A DNA stretch of 64,000 nucleotides, taken from NCBI RefSeq assembly GCF_030252185.1, contig NZ_CP126970.1:2356001-2420000 (forward strand), given 5' to 3'. The DNA comes from Corynebacterium suedekumii (GTDB taxonomy: Bacteria > Actinomycetota > Actinomycetes > Mycobacteriales > Mycobacteriaceae). A model generated the notes under the pieces. That model made no database searches. It saw only the letters and a list, made by a program, of their open reading frames with translations, and was not told the DNA's origin. Position numbers and translations under genes: made by a program. Below, one piece after another: positions 38,535-48,047 of the stretch (position 1 is its first letter; each line of letters begins with the position of its first letter).

Positions 38535-39131
38535 TTACTTCAGGCCCTCCTGGACGACTGCCAGCTTGTCGATGTTCTTGGTCGGGTCGTTGGCCTGCCA
38601 GTTGCAGGCGCAGACCTCTTCGGACTGCAGCGCGTCGAGGACACGCAGGACCTCGTCGACGTTGCGGCCCACGGCGTCCGGGGTGACGGACACGAACTGG
38701 ATGATGCCGTCCGGGTCGATGATGAAGGTGGCGCGGTCAGCGACACCGTCAGCGTTCTCGACGCCGAGGGCACGAATGAGGTCGTGCTTGACGTCGGCGA
38801 ACATCGGGAACGGAACCTCCTTGAGCTCCGGGTGGGTCGCACGCCAGTTGAAGTGGGCGAACTCGTTGTCGGTGGAGCCGCCGAGAACCTGGGTGTCGCG
38901 GTCCTGGAACTCCTCGTCGAGCTTGCCGAACGCGGCGATCTCGGTCGGGCAGACGAAGGTGAAGTCCTTGGGGTAGAAGAAGACGATCTTCCACTTGCCC
39001 TCGTACTTGTCCAGGGACACGGTCTCGAAGTAGTCCTCCGGCTGGGAGGCGTTGACGTCGTGCAGGTCGCCGCCCTTGAGCGCGGTGAGCTGGAACTCGG
39101 GGAACTTCTCTCCAACGGTCAGAATTGCCAT
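38535..39131 (-). CDS. ahpC: Alkyl hydroperoxide reductase AhpC (2-Cys peroxiredoxin)
   Basis: Cytoplasmic peroxiredoxin removing H2O2 and organic peroxides. The 198 residues from the ATG at 39131 have the peroxidatic Cys in FTFVCPTE and a resolving Cys region EEVCACNW near the C terminus. GAGGAG lies 8 bases upstream; a longer frame to 39209 reaches into the intergenic region and is not preferred. An inverted repeat (39160-39176, ATCGGG arms) is in its leader. Confidence 0.95.
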   Translation of the reverse strand: MAILTVGEKFPEFQLTALKGGDLHDVNASQPEDYFETVSLDKYEGKWKIVFFYPKDFTFVCPTEIAAFGKLDEEFQDRDTQVLGGSTDNEFAHFNWRATHPELKEVPFPMFADVKHDLIRALGVENADGVADRATFIIDPDGIIQFVSVTPDAVGRNVDEVLRVLDALQSEEVCACNWQANDPTKNIDKLAVVQEGLK

Positions 39132-39264
39132 GGTGTGTCTCCTCAGAAAGATTGCGGGTATCGGGCCGGACCCGATCCGGTAACAGATCAGTCTCTGTAC
39201 GGCCACCAACCATTATGCCCGCGTTCCCGCGATCCGTCAATAACTAAATCTTTCACGGTGCGTA

Positions 39265-39270
39265 TATAGT
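39265..39270 (+). promoter_or_regulatory. -10 box of oxyR
   Basis: TATAGT lies 7 bases before the ATG at 39278, so the transcript is probably leaderless. The 146 bp between the ahpC and oxyR starts should hold the OxyR sites, but I cannot place one with confidence. Confidence 0.5.
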
Positions 39271-39277
39271 GATAGGC

Positions 39278-40219
39278 ATGCACAATAAGGAGTACCGTCC
39301 GACACTCTCCCAGCTGCGGACTTTCGTCACCATCGCGGAGAACAAACACTTCGGCACCGCCGCCACCAAACTGAGCATCTCCCAACCCTCCCTCTCCCAG
39401 GCCCTGGTCGCCCTGGAACACGGACTCGGCGTCCAGCTCATCGAACGCTCCACCCGGCGGGTCATCGTCACCCCCGCCGGCGAGGAACTCCTCCCCTTCG
39501 CCAAGGCCACCCTCGACGCCGCCGACGCCTTCCTCGCACGCTCGCGCGGCGCCAACGGCACGCTCATCGGCCCGCTGACCATCGGCATCATCCCCACCAT
39601 CGCGCCGTACATCCTCGCCGGACTGCTCACCGCCCTCAACGAGCAGTACCCGGATCTGGAACCCCGCATCGTCGAGGACCAGACCCGGCACCTCGTCCAG
39701 ATGCTGCGGGACGGACAGATCGACGTCGCGCTCATGGCGCTGCCGTCCGAGGCCTCCGGCGTCATCGATCTCCCCCTCTACAAGGAGGAGTTCGTCGTCG
39801 TCGTCCCGGCCGGACACGAGTTCGCCGGCCGCGACGACCTCGGTCTCGACTGCCTCCAGGACCTGGACCTGCTGCTGCTCGACGACGGGCACTGCCTCCA
39901 CGACCAGATCGTGGACCTGTGCCGCTCGGCGGACATCAACCCCACCGAGGCGACGAACGCGGTGACGCGGGCATCCTCCCTGACCACCATCATGCAGCTG
40001 GTCGCCGGTGGCCTGGGCAGCACGCTCGTCCCCCTGTCGGCCGTGTCCACCGAGACCACCCGCCCGGGCCTGGCGGTCTCCCGCTTCGATGACAGCGTCA
40101 CCGCCCAGCGGGAGGTCGGCCTGGTGTTCCGCAGCTCCAGCTCACGCAACGAGGAGTTCGGCATCCTCGGGGAGCTCATCACCGCCGCGTACCAGGCGGC
40201 GGTGGCTGACCAGACCTAA
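39278..40219 (+). CDS. oxyR: Peroxide-sensing LysR-type regulator OxyR
   Basis: A 313-residue LysR-family regulator. The N-terminal winged helix (TLSQLRTFVTIAENKHFGTAA) is followed by a regulatory domain with the redox pair seen as GHCLHDQIVDLC, which by family forms a disulfide on peroxide exposure. In C. glutamicum OxyR represses catalase and others until peroxide appears. Divergent from ahpCD, as expected. The GTG at 39269 is also in frame, but ATG 39278 fits the -10 box. Its stop overlaps the next, convergent gene by 4 bp. Confidence 0.94.
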   Translation: MHNKEYRPTLSQLRTFVTIAENKHFGTAATKLSISQPSLSQALVALEHGLGVQLIERSTRRVIVTPAGEELLPFAKATLDAADAFLARSRGANGTLIGPLTIGIIPTIAPYILAGLLTALNEQYPDLEPRIVEDQTRHLVQMLRDGQIDVALMALPSEASGVIDLPLYKEEFVVVVPAGHEFAGRDDLGLDCLQDLDLLLLDDGHCLHDQIVDLCRSADINPTEATNAVTRASSLTTIMQLVAGGLGSTLVPLSAVSTETTRPGLAVSRFDDSVTAQREVGLVFRSSSSRNEEFGILGELITAAYQAAVADQT

Positions 40220-41142
40220 CGGTCCGCCGGCGCCGGGAGCGGCCCGGCGGAGGCCTGGCGGTAGAGCATCGCCTGAATGAGCGTGTACACCGGCATGACG
40301 AAGATCATCGCGAGGCCGAAGGTGACCAGCGCAGCGATCATGATCAGGATTCCGGAGACGAAGAAGAACAGCAGCAGCCTTCCGTAATTGGCCAGGCCCG
40401 CCCGGACGCCCAGCTTGACGGCCTCCCCGATGCCTGCACGACGGTCCGCGACGTACCAGGCGATGAACGTGGTCAGCGGGTAGAGGAACAGGCTGACGAA
40501 GAGGATGAAGGCGACGAGGCCGAGCACCCGGCCGAGGAACGCCATGGCGACCTGATCATCAGCCAGGTCCGTCATCTCCGTGTTGATCATCGGCAGGGCG
40601 AACGGCAGTGCGATCACGGTGAGGATCACCACGACGGCGAGCTGTACGAGCAGCAGGGTCCCGAGGGTGGGCCAGAAGTTGACGTTGCGGGTCAGATCCC
40701 CCCACCCGACCGTCCGGTTGTCCACCTGCCGGAGGGCGGCGTTGTAGATGAGGACCGAGACGACGACGGAGACGACGGCGACGACGATGTCCCCGACGTT
40801 GACGGCCGTCGGGTCCGCGGCGGTCGCGTTGCCGATGTTGAAGATGAAGCTGAGCAGGAAAGTGAGCACGAAGAACGCGAGCGCCCCCAGGATCCACAAC
40901 GGCCAGCTGCGGAAGATCGCCTTGAACGCCCAGGACACGGCCTGCATGACGTGCACCTTGCCGGTGCCCGTGGCCGGAGCGGCACCGCCGGTGTCGTACG
41001 CGTTGTAGTCGCTGTACTGACCGTACTGCTGGTGGCCGGCGTAGCCGGGGTTGTCCTCCGGGTGCGGGGTCGAGGGGTACGGCGGGTACTCGTCCCTCGG
41101 CTCATCGGGGCCGTGTCCGTCGCCCTGTCCGGGATACGTCAT
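40216..41142 (-). CDS. Polytopic membrane protein with Gly/Tyr-rich N terminus
   Basis: A 308-residue protein. The first 80 or so residues are rich in Pro, Gly, Tyr, Asp and Gln with repeats such as GYAGHQQYGQYSDY, probably disordered. The rest has about six membrane helices, beginning near SWPLWILGALAFFVLTFLLS, with the longest loop between helices two and three. This is the arrangement of membrane proteins in the DUF975/DUF7544-like group; I do not recognise a function. It is convergent with oxyR. Confidence 0.72.
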   Translation of the reverse strand: MTYPGQGDGHGPDEPRDEYPPYPSTPHPEDNPGYAGHQQYGQYSDYNAYDTGGAAPATGTGKVHVMQAVSWAFKAIFRSWPLWILGALAFFVLTFLLSFIFNIGNATAADPTAVNVGDIVVAVVSVVVSVLIYNAALRQVDNRTVGWGDLTRNVNFWPTLGTLLLVQLAVVVILTVIALPFALPMINTEMTDLADDQVAMAFLGRVLGLVAFILFVSLFLYPLTTFIAWYVADRRAGIGEAVKLGVRAGLANYGRLLLFFFVSGILIMIAALVTFGLAMIFVMPVYTLIQAMLYRQASAGPLPAPADR

Positions 41143-41246
41143 TCGCTGGACCTTTCACTGGGGAGCATGGTGGAACATGTGCGCACCTCACGATAGGCCA
41201 CCGCGCACCGGTCGGCCGGGAGGCGGGGTAGGATTCACGGTCAGCC

Positions 41247-44200
41247 ATGACGAATTCCCCGCCGATCACCCGTGAATCCCTCCTCGAGCGTCTCGCCGAG
41301 GTGACGCTCGCCGACGACCGCTCCTTCCGCCGGCGCCTGCACAAGGCGCGCTCCCCCAAGGCGCTGGCGGCGATCGCGGCGGATGTGCAGCGCGCCGTCG
41401 ACAAGCGGACGCTCATCGATGCCGGCGTGCCGGAGATCACCTACCCCGAGTCCCTGCCCGTCTCCGCCCGCCGCGACGACATCGCCGCCGCGATCGAGGA
41501 GAACCAGGTGGTCATCATCGCCGGCGAGACCGGCTCCGGAAAGACGACCCAGATCCCGAAGATCTGCCTCGAACTCGGGCGCGGCCGCCGCGGCCTCATC
41601 GGCCACACGCAGCCCCGGCGCCTGGCGGCCCGTACCGTCGCCGAGCGTATCGCCGACGAACTCGGCCAGGACATCGGTGAGACCGTCGGTTACGCCATCC
41701 GTTTCGATGACCGCGTGTCCCCCACCTCGGCCGTCAAAATCATGACCGACGGCATTCTGCTCGCCGAGATGCAACGCGACCGCTTCCTCAACGCCTACGA
41801 CACGATCATCATCGACGAGGCGCACGAGCGATCCCTCAACATCGACTTCATCCTCGGCTATCTGCGCACCCTGCTGCCGAAGCGCCCCGACCTCAAGGTG
41901 ATCATCACCTCCGCGACGATCGACCCGGAGCGTTTCGCCGGTCATTTCGCGGACGCCGAGGGCGAGCCCGCCCCCATCATCGAGGTCTCGGGCCGTACCT
42001 TCCCCGTGGAGGTCCGGTACCGCCCACTCGAGTTCGAGGCCGCCGGCAAGGTCGTCGACCAGGACCCCCTCGACGCGGTGTGCGAGGCCTGCGAGGAACT
42101 CATGCTCGAGGGCCCCGGTGACATCCTCTGCTTCTTCCCGGGTGAACGTGACATCCGCGACGCCATGGAGGCGATGGCCGGCCGCAAATGGAAGGGCGTG
42201 GAGGTCACTCCCCTGTTCGGCCGCCTGTCCAACCAGGAACAGCACCGTGTGTTCCAGCCGCACGCCGGCCGCCGCATCGTGCTGTCCACCAACATCGCGG
42301 AAACCTCCCTGACCGTCCCCGGCATCCGGTATGTGGTGGACACGGGCACCGCCCGCATCTCGCGCTACTCCACCCGCACCAAGGTGCAGCGCCTGCCCAT
42401 CGAACCGATCTCCCAGGCCAGTGCCAACCAGCGTTCCGGCCGCTGCGGCCGTGTCGCCGACGGCATCGCCATCCGTCTGTACTCGGAGGAGGACTTCCTC
42501 TCCCGCCCCGAGTTCACTGACCCGGAGATTCTGCGCACGAACCTCGCTAGCGTCATCCTCCAGATGGCGCTCATGCGACTCGGTGACATCACCGAGTTCC
42601 CCTTCGTCCAGCCCCCGGAGAACCGCGCCATCCGCGACGGTCTCCTCCTCCTCCACGAACTCGGGGCCCTGGCCGAGCAGGAGAAGGACGGCCAACCCGT
42701 GCTCACCCCCGTCGGCCGTGACATCGCCCGCATCCCGGTCGACCCACGCATGGCCCGCATGCTCGTCGAGGCCAACCGCCTCGGCGTGCTTGACGACGTC
42801 GTGGTCATCGTCGCCGCGTTGACCATCCAGGACGTGCGCGAACGCCCCCTGGAATTCCAGGCGCAGGCCGACCAGGCCCACGCCCGCTTCAAGTCCACCA
42901 CCTCGGACTTCCTCTCCTTCCTCCAGCTGTGGGACTACATCGGCCAGTCCCGCGACGACCTCACCGGCAACGCCTTCCGCAAGCGCATGAAGAAGGAGTT
43001 CCTCCACTACATGCGCATCCGCGAGTGGTACGACCTGGTCCGGCAGCTCCGCGACATCGCACGCACCCTCGGCTGGTCCACCCGCCACGAGACCGCCGGC
43101 GACCGCTACCCCGACGCCATCCACCAGTCCCTCCTCGCCGGGCTGCTCTCCCACATCGGCGCGCGCGACGGCAACTCCCGTGAATTCAAGGGGGCCCGCG
43201 GCACCCGCTTCATGGTGTTCCCCGGCTCCTCCCTGGCCAAGAAGCCGCCGGAGTTCCTCATGGCCGCCGAACTCGTGGAGACCTCCCGACTGTGGGCCCG
43301 CGACGTCGCGAAGATCGAACCCGCCTGGGTGGAGAAGCTCGCCGGCCCGCTGCTCAAGCACCAGCATTCCGAACCGGCCTGGTCCCGGAAGCGCGCCTCC
43401 GGCATCGCCCACCAGAAGTCCACCCTCTACGGCGTCACCATCATCGCCGACCGGATCGTGCCCTACCACCGCGTCGACCCCGAAGCCGCCCGGGACATGT
43501 TCATCCGCCACGCCCTCATCGAGGGCGACTGGACCACCCACCACACCTTCTTCCACTCCAACGTGGAAAAACTCGAATCCGCCGCCGAAGTCGAGGACAA
43601 GGCACGCCGCCGCGGCATCGTCGTCGACGAGGACACCCTCTTCGACTTCTACGACGCGAAACTACCCGCCACCATCACCACCGGCCGACACTTCGACTCC
43701 TGGTGGAAGAAGGAGCGCGTCGCCCACCCCGATCTCCTCGACTTCGACCCCGAGGCACTGCTCGGTGACGACGCCCGGGCGGTCACCGAGGACGCGTTCC
43801 CGGACCGCTTGCACAAGGGCTCCATCGACTACGACCTCACCTACCGTTTCGAGCCCGGCCACCCCCAGGACGGCGTCACCGTCCTCATCCCCGTGCCGCT
43901 GTTGGCCGGAATGGACACCGACGGATTCGACTGGCTCGTCCCCGGCCTCCGCGAGGAGCTGGTCACCGAGCTCATCCGTACCCTGCCCAAGCAGGTGCGG
44001 CGCAGTGTCGTCCCCACCCCCGACTACGCCGCCCGGGCGCTCCCGCGCCTGATCCCCTATGAGGGGTCCCTCGTCGAGCAGCTGGCCCAGGTGCTCCGCG
44101 CCCTCGGAGCCCGGGACATCACCGCCGAGGACTTCCGCCCGGCGGCCCTGCCTGCCCACCTGAAGATGACCTACGGCGCGCTGGATAAGCGGGGCAAGAT

Positions 44201-45149
44201 CATCGACGCAGACAAGAACCTCGCTGCCCTGGTCAGCCGCCAGGCCGGGTCCATCAGCTCCTCCGTCAGCCGGGTGGGGCGTCAGGCCGAGTCGACGGCC
44301 GTCCCGGAGTGGACCGCAGACACCCTGGGCACCATCGCCGAGGAGGTGGACACCGTCGTCGACGGCCACTCCGTGACCACCTACCCCGCCCTCGTGGCCA
44401 CCCCGGACGGCGTCGAGGTGCGGGTACATCCCACGAAGGCGGCCGCCAACGCATCCATGATGACCGCCACTCTCACCCTTCTCCTGCGGGAGATCTCCGT
44501 GAACGTGCAGCAGATGACCAAGGGGCTGCCCCTGCAACAGCGGGTCGCTGTCGACCATTACCCGCACGGCGGTGCCGCCGGGCTGGTCGAGGACGCCAGA
44601 GTCGCCGCCATCCGTGACCTCATGCTCGAACACGGGGGCCCGGTCCGGGATCCGGACGCGTTCACTGCCCTGAAGAAGAAGGTGTCACCCGACGTGGCCG
44701 GCGCCGTCCGTAGGACAGTCGTCGGCCTCGCCCCCGCCCTCGTCGAGTACCAGAATGTCGAGGGTGAACTGAAGAAGTGGAGCGGTGACGCCATCGACGA
44801 CATGACCGCCCAGCTCCAGTTCCTGCTACCGCGCAACGCAGTGACAGTCCACGGCATGGCCCATCTGCGACATCTGCCCCGTTACCTGCAGGCGATGACC
44901 ATCCGCCTGCAGGAGATGTCCGCCGACCCGGACAAAGACGCCGACCGGCAGTACGAGGTCGACGAAGCACAGTCCTACCTGTCACAGCGGTTGGCGAAAC
45001 TTCCCCGGGGACGGGAGAAGACCCGCGAAGTCAAGGACATCCGGTGGATGATCGAAGAACTCCGGGTGAGCCTGTTCGCCCAGCGACTGGGGACCGCACG
45101 CCCCATCTCCCTGCGGCGTATCCAGAAGGCGGTGGACAAGCTCCGCTAG
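41247..45149 (+). CDS. hrpA: ATP-dependent RNA helicase HrpA
   Basis: A 1300-residue DEAH-box RNA helicase, full length for the family. Walker A is [10 protein letters not shown], motif [11 protein letters not shown], motif [10 protein letters not shown], and motif [14 protein letters not shown]; the HA2 and OB-fold domains follow and the C-terminal third is DUF3418. In E. coli HrpA helps rescue stalled ribosome complexes. ATG at 41247 has TAGGAT 12 bases upstream. The stop overlaps that of nrdR by 4 bp, tail to tail. Confidence 0.95.
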   Translation: MTNSPPITRESLLERLAEVTLADDRSFRRRLHKARSPKALAAIAADVQRAVDKRTLIDAGVPEITYPESLPVSARRDDIAAAIEENQVVIIAGETGSGKTTQIPKICLELGRGRRGLIGHTQPRRLAARTVAERIADELGQDIGETVGYAIRFDDRVSPTSAVKIMTDGILLAEMQRDRFLNAYDTIIIDEAHERSLNIDFILGYLRTLLPKRPDLKVIITSATIDPERFAGHFADAEGEPAPIIEVSGRTFPVEVRYRPLEFEAAGKVVDQDPLDAVCEACEELMLEGPGDILCFFPGERDIRDAMEAMAGRKWKGVEVTPLFGRLSNQEQHRVFQPHAGRRIVLSTNIAETSLTVPGIRYVVDTGTARISRYSTRTKVQRLPIEPISQASANQRSGRCGRVADGIAIRLYSEEDFLSRPEFTDPEILRTNLASVILQMALMRLGDITEFPFVQPPENRAIRDGLLLLHELGALAEQEKDGQPVLTPVGRDIARIPVDPRMARMLVEANRLGVLDDVVVIVAALTIQDVRERPLEFQAQADQAHARFKSTTSDFLSFLQLWDYIGQSRDDLTGNAFRKRMKKEFLHYMRIREWYDLVRQLRDIARTLGWSTRHETAGDRYPDAIHQSLLAGLLSHIGARDGNSREFKGARGTRFMVFPGSSLAKKPPEFLMAAELVETSRLWARDVAKIEPAWVEKLAGPLLKHQHSEPAWSRKRASGIAHQKSTLYGVTIIADRIVPYHRVDPEAARDMFIRHALIEGDWTTHHTFFHSNVEKLESAAEVEDKARRRGIVVDEDTLFDFYDAKLPATITTGRHFDSWWKKERVAHPDLLDFDPEALLGDDARAVTEDAFPDRLHKGSIDYDLTYRFEPGHPQDGVTVLIPVPLLAGMDTDGFDWLVPGLREELVTELIRTLPKQVRRSVVPTPDYAARALPRLIPYEGSLVEQLAQVLRALGARDITAEDFRPAALPAHLKMTYGALDKRGKIIDADKNLAALVSRQAGSISSSVSRVGRQAESTAVPEWTADTLGTIAEEVDTVVDGHSVTTYPALVATPDGVEVRVHPTKAAANASMMTATLTLLLREISVNVQQMTKGLPLQQRVAVDHYPHGGAAGLVEDARVAAIRDLMLEHGGPVRDPDAFTALKKKVSPDVAGAVRRTVVGLAPALVEYQNVEGELKKWSGDAIDDMTAQLQFLLPRNAVTVHGMAHLRHLPRYLQAMTIRLQEMSADPDKDADRQYEVDEAQSYLSQRLAKLPRGREKTREVKDIRWMIEELRVSLFAQRLGTARPISLRRIQKAVDKLR

Positions 45150-45628
45150 AAAGGTTCCCCCTCTGTCGCCGCCTCGTCCTCACGGGCACGGCGGTGCATC
45201 AGCCGGATCTCCGACTCAAAGTCCTCGGCGGACTCGAAGGACTTGTACACGGAGGCGAAACGCAGGTAGGCCACCTCATCGAGGGCCCGCAATGGCTCGA
45301 GGATGGCCAGGCCGATGGCGTTGGCGTCCACCTGTGAACTGCCGTGGCTACGGACGGTCTCCTCAACCTCCTGGGCCAGGCGTTTCAGCGCGTCATCGGA
45401 GACGTCCCGCCCCTGGCAGGCACGACGCACGCCGAGCACCACCTTGTCGCGACTGAAAGGTTCTGTCACCCCGTTTCGTTTGACCACCAGGAGGACGGCC
45501 TTCTCGATGGTGGTGAAGCGACCCTGACAGCTGGTGCACTCGCGGCGGCGCCGAATCGCGGCACCCGCGTCAATGATGCGTGAATCAATGACGCGGGAAT
45601 GGTCGTGGTGGCAGAACGGGCAGTACAC
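45146..45628 (-). CDS. nrdR: Transcriptional repressor NrdR
   Basis: Nucleotide-sensing repressor of ribonucleotide reductase genes, 160 residues. The N-terminal zinc finger (CPFC at residues 3-6 and CTSC further on, separated by RRRREC) is followed by an ATP-cone domain ([16 protein letters not shown]). GTG at 45628. It lies next to divS-lexA, as in C. glutamicum and mycobacteria. NrdR boxes are not found in this window, where no nrd genes occur. Confidence 0.95.
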   Translation of the reverse strand: MYCPFCHHDHSRVIDSRIIDAGAAIRRRRECTSCQGRFTTIEKAVLLVVKRNGVTEPFSRDKVVLGVRRACQGRDVSDDALKRLAQEVEETVRSHGSSQVDANAIGLAILEPLRALDEVAYLRFASVYKSFESAEDFESEIRLMHRRAREDEAATEGEPF

Positions 45629-45676
45629 AGCGCGGATTCATCGCCTTCCGGAAACGAGGATGATTGGTCCCCGATC

Positions 45677-46030
45677 TTACCGGGCGGACACGGTCGCCTG
45701 ACTCACGGTCGGATCGGTCGCCGGAGCGGCAGGTTCATCCCCGCCCGCGAGCATGGTCGCACCGACGACGCAGAACCCGAACACGGCTCCGACGAGGTAG
45801 GTGACGGCGGTCTCCCGCCGGCGTCGGGCCCGATCCTGCCAAGTGCTCCGCGGCGGAGACGTCTCTCGTCGCTGCGTTCGATCATCCACCCGCAGCGTTC
45901 GAACAGCGCGCTGTTCACCGCTCGCCTCCCGGTAACCGGAGGGCTCCCACACCGCAGCTGCCGGGACGACTGCCGTGGTGGCGGGACGGGTACGGTGGCC
46001 TGCAACAGAGTGGTTGAGGGAGATGGTCAT
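45677..46030 (-). CDS. divS: Probable SOS cell-division suppressor DivS
   Basis: A 117-residue protein with an Arg-rich cytoplasmic half (RTLRVDDRTQRRETS), one membrane helix (YLVGAVFGFCVVGATML) and a short external tail rich in Ala, Thr and Pro. DivS of C. glutamicum, which blocks division during the SOS response, is encoded at this position, divergent from lexA; I assign the name on position, size and topology. ATG at 46030 has AAAGGA 7 bases upstream; the frame continues upstream through the intergenic region without looking coding. Unlike mycobacterial ChiZ (Rv2719c) no LysM domain is visible. Confidence 0.7.
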   Translation of the reverse strand: MTISLNHSVAGHRTRPATTAVVPAAAVWEPSGYREASGEQRAVRTLRVDDRTQRRETSPPRSTWQDRARRRRETAVTYLVGAVFGFCVVGATMLAGGDEPAAPATDPTVSQATVSAR

Positions 46031-46095
46031 GGCAATGTCCTTTCGGTTGTGGGACCGAGAGTATCGGGTGGTTCCGACACTCTCGAACACCACAT

Positions 46096-46191
46096 GCGTC
46101 CATATGTTCGATTTAGCTGCTATGTTCGATTTATAGCAGGCGTTCGAAAATTTGTCCACACCGGGCAGGTATCTCTCGAACATCCGTACAA
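46096..46191. promoter_or_regulatory. Three candidate LexA (SOS) boxes between divS and lexA
   Basis: Compared with TCGAACA-NN-TGTTCGA: 46096-46111 has a perfect right half (TGTTCGA), 46176-46191 a perfect left half (TCGAACA), and 46144-46159 is TCGAAAA-TT-TGTCCAC. Several loose TCGAAC half-sites lie around. The 268-bp intergenic region is expected to control both genes. Confidence 0.6.
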
Positions 46192-46298
46192 GATCGTGGT
46201 AGACATGTAACAGGTACACGGCTCGCCAGCCCCAGCCATTCGAACACCACCAACTCTCCCGCGAACACCCAGCTCGACGACGTAAGGAATGACAGACC

Positions 46299-47014
46299 AT
46301 GGCTCGCACCAGTCCCGCCCCGAACATCCAGCCCACCGGCAAACCCGACCCGTCCAACCTCTCCGACCGACAGCGTCGGATCCTCGAGGTCATCCGGGAT
46401 GCGGTCGTCCTGCGGGGTTACCCGCCGAGCATCCGCGAGATCGGTGATGCCGCCGGGCTGCAGTCCACCTCCTCGGTCGCCTACCAGCTCAAGCAGCTGG
46501 AGAAGAAGGGCTTCCTGCGCAGGGACGCCAACAAACCGCGCGCAGTGGACGTACGCACTCTGCCGTCGACCGACACCGTGAAGAAGCCGGGCCGTCGGGC
46601 CGCGGAACCACGCCCGTCGGATGTGCCCGTTGACGCCGGCGCCACCAACTTCATTCCTGTGGTCGGCCGGATCGCGGCCGGGTCCCCATTCTCGCGGAGC
46701 AGGACGTGGAGGACTACTACCCACTGCCGGCCGACCTGGTGGGCGACGGCGAACTGTTCATGCTCAAGGTTGTGGGAGATTCCATGAAGGATGCCGGCAT
46801 CCTTGACGGTGACTGGGTCGTCGTCCGTTCCCAGCCCGTGGCGGAGATGGGCGAGTTCGTCGCAGCGCTCATTGACGGTGAGGCCACGGCCAAGGAGTTC
46901 CACAAGGACTCCTCCGGTGTCTGGCTGCTCCCGCACAACGAGGACTACGCCCCGATTCCTGCCGAGAACGCGGAGATCATGGGCAAGATCGTCTCCGTCC
47001 TCCGGAAGCTCTAG
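46299..47014 (+). pseudogene. lexA: LexA repressor, broken by a 1-base frameshift at the cleavage site
   Basis: SOS repressor that cleaves itself when RecA filaments form. The N-terminal winged helix ([21 protein letters not shown]) is normal to VGRIAAG, then the frame is lost; one base over, the sequence resumes as [17 protein letters not shown] and runs to the stop at 47012-47014 with the catalytic Ser (GDSMKDAG) and Lys (EATAKEF) in place. Adding one G to the run 46680-46682 restores a protein of about 238 residues with the Ala-Gly cleavage site. The break falls exactly at the autocleavage loop. Loss of LexA would leave SOS permanently on, so a sequence error is likely. ATG at 46299, TAAGGA about 10 bases upstream. 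Confidence 0.9.
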
Positions 47015-47259
47015 TCCCCGTCCGCCCGTTTCCACCCCCGAAAGTGGCCACTCCCGACTGTGTGGAGTCTTGCACACTCCCACGGGAACGGGCGTGGTTT
47101 TAGGGCTGTGAGCGCGTGATTCCACGTCGTCCGCCGGGCTGGCCGGTGGACATCACCGCTGGCCACGGTGTGATAACGCGGACATCCGATCACTTTCTGC
47201 CAGAATGGGGAAAACGGGCATTCGCCCCGACCATTCATGTGGGATCGTGAGGAACATCC

Positions 47260-48039
47260 ATGTACGCAGAGGAACGTCGACGCCAGATCGCCTCCCTCAC
47301 CGCCGTCGAGGGCCGGGTCAACGTGACAGAGCTGGCGAACCGCTTCGATGTCACGGCCGAGACCATCCGCCGAGATCTGGCGGTCCTCGACAGGGAGGGC
47401 GTGGTGCACCGCGTCCATGGTGGTGCCGTGGCGAGCCAGACCTTCCAGACCGCGGAGTTCACCCTCGATGCGCGTTTCCGTTCTGCCCCCACCGCCAAAT
47501 CGGCCATCGCGCGGGCGGCTCTCGAGTTCCTCCCCGACCCCAACGGTGGCCTGTTCCTGGATTCGGGCACCACGATCGGCACCCTCGCGGAGCTCATCGC
47601 CGAGCAACCGAACGCCCGGCAGTGGTCCATCGTGACCAACAGCCTGCCCATCGCCCTCAATCTGGCCAACAAAGGCCTGGTGGAGGTCCAGCTGCTCGGT
47701 GGTTCCGTCCGCGCCATCACTCAGGCGGTCGTCGGTGACACCGCCCTGCGGACCCTGGCGCTCATGCGCGCGGACGTCGCTTTCATCGGCACGAACGCTC
47801 TCACGCTCGACCACGGGCTGTCCACGGCGGATGCCCAGGAGGCGGCCATCAAATCCGCCATGGTCACCAACGCCCACAAGGTCGTCGTCCTCTGCGACTC
47901 GACGAAGCTGGGCAATGACTTCCTGGTCAGCTTCGCCGGGATCGATGACATCGACGTGGTGATCACCGACTCGTCCGCGCCGGAGTCCTTCGTGACTGCC
48001 CTGCGCGAACGAGAGGTCGACGTGATCGTCGCGGGGTAA
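47260..48039 (+). CDS. sugR: DeoR-type regulator SugR
   Basis: A 259-residue DeoR-family repressor; SugR of C. glutamicum represses ptsG, ptsF, ptsS, ptsI and ptsH when sugar phosphates are low. N-terminal winged helix (VNVTELANRFDVTAETIRRDLA) and a sugar-phosphate sensing domain (FLDSGTTIGTLAELI, TNSLPIALNL). Position between lexA and the pts genes agrees. The 245-bp region before it shows a weak hairpin-plus-T terminator for lexA (47080-47101) and no obvious operator. Confidence 0.88.
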   Translation: MYAEERRRQIASLTAVEGRVNVTELANRFDVTAETIRRDLAVLDREGVVHRVHGGAVASQTFQTAEFTLDARFRSAPTAKSAIARAALEFLPDPNGGLFLDSGTTIGTLAELIAEQPNARQWSIVTNSLPIALNLANKGLVEVQLLGGSVRAITQAVVGDTALRTLALMRADVAFIGTNALTLDHGLSTADAQEAAIKSAMVTNAHKVVVLCDSTKLGNDFLVSFAGIDDIDVVITDSSAPESFVTALREREVDVIVAG

Positions 48040-48047
48040 CCGCCCCG

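Noticed and set aside
41241..43556. 771-codon open frame antisense to hrpA
   Set aside because: Complement of a highly conserved helicase; Gly/Val/Asp-rich with no domain.
45896..45914. GAACAGCGCGCTGTTC palindrome inside divS
   Set aside because: Within coding sequence and not matching the LexA consensus spacing; probably chance in GC-rich DNA.
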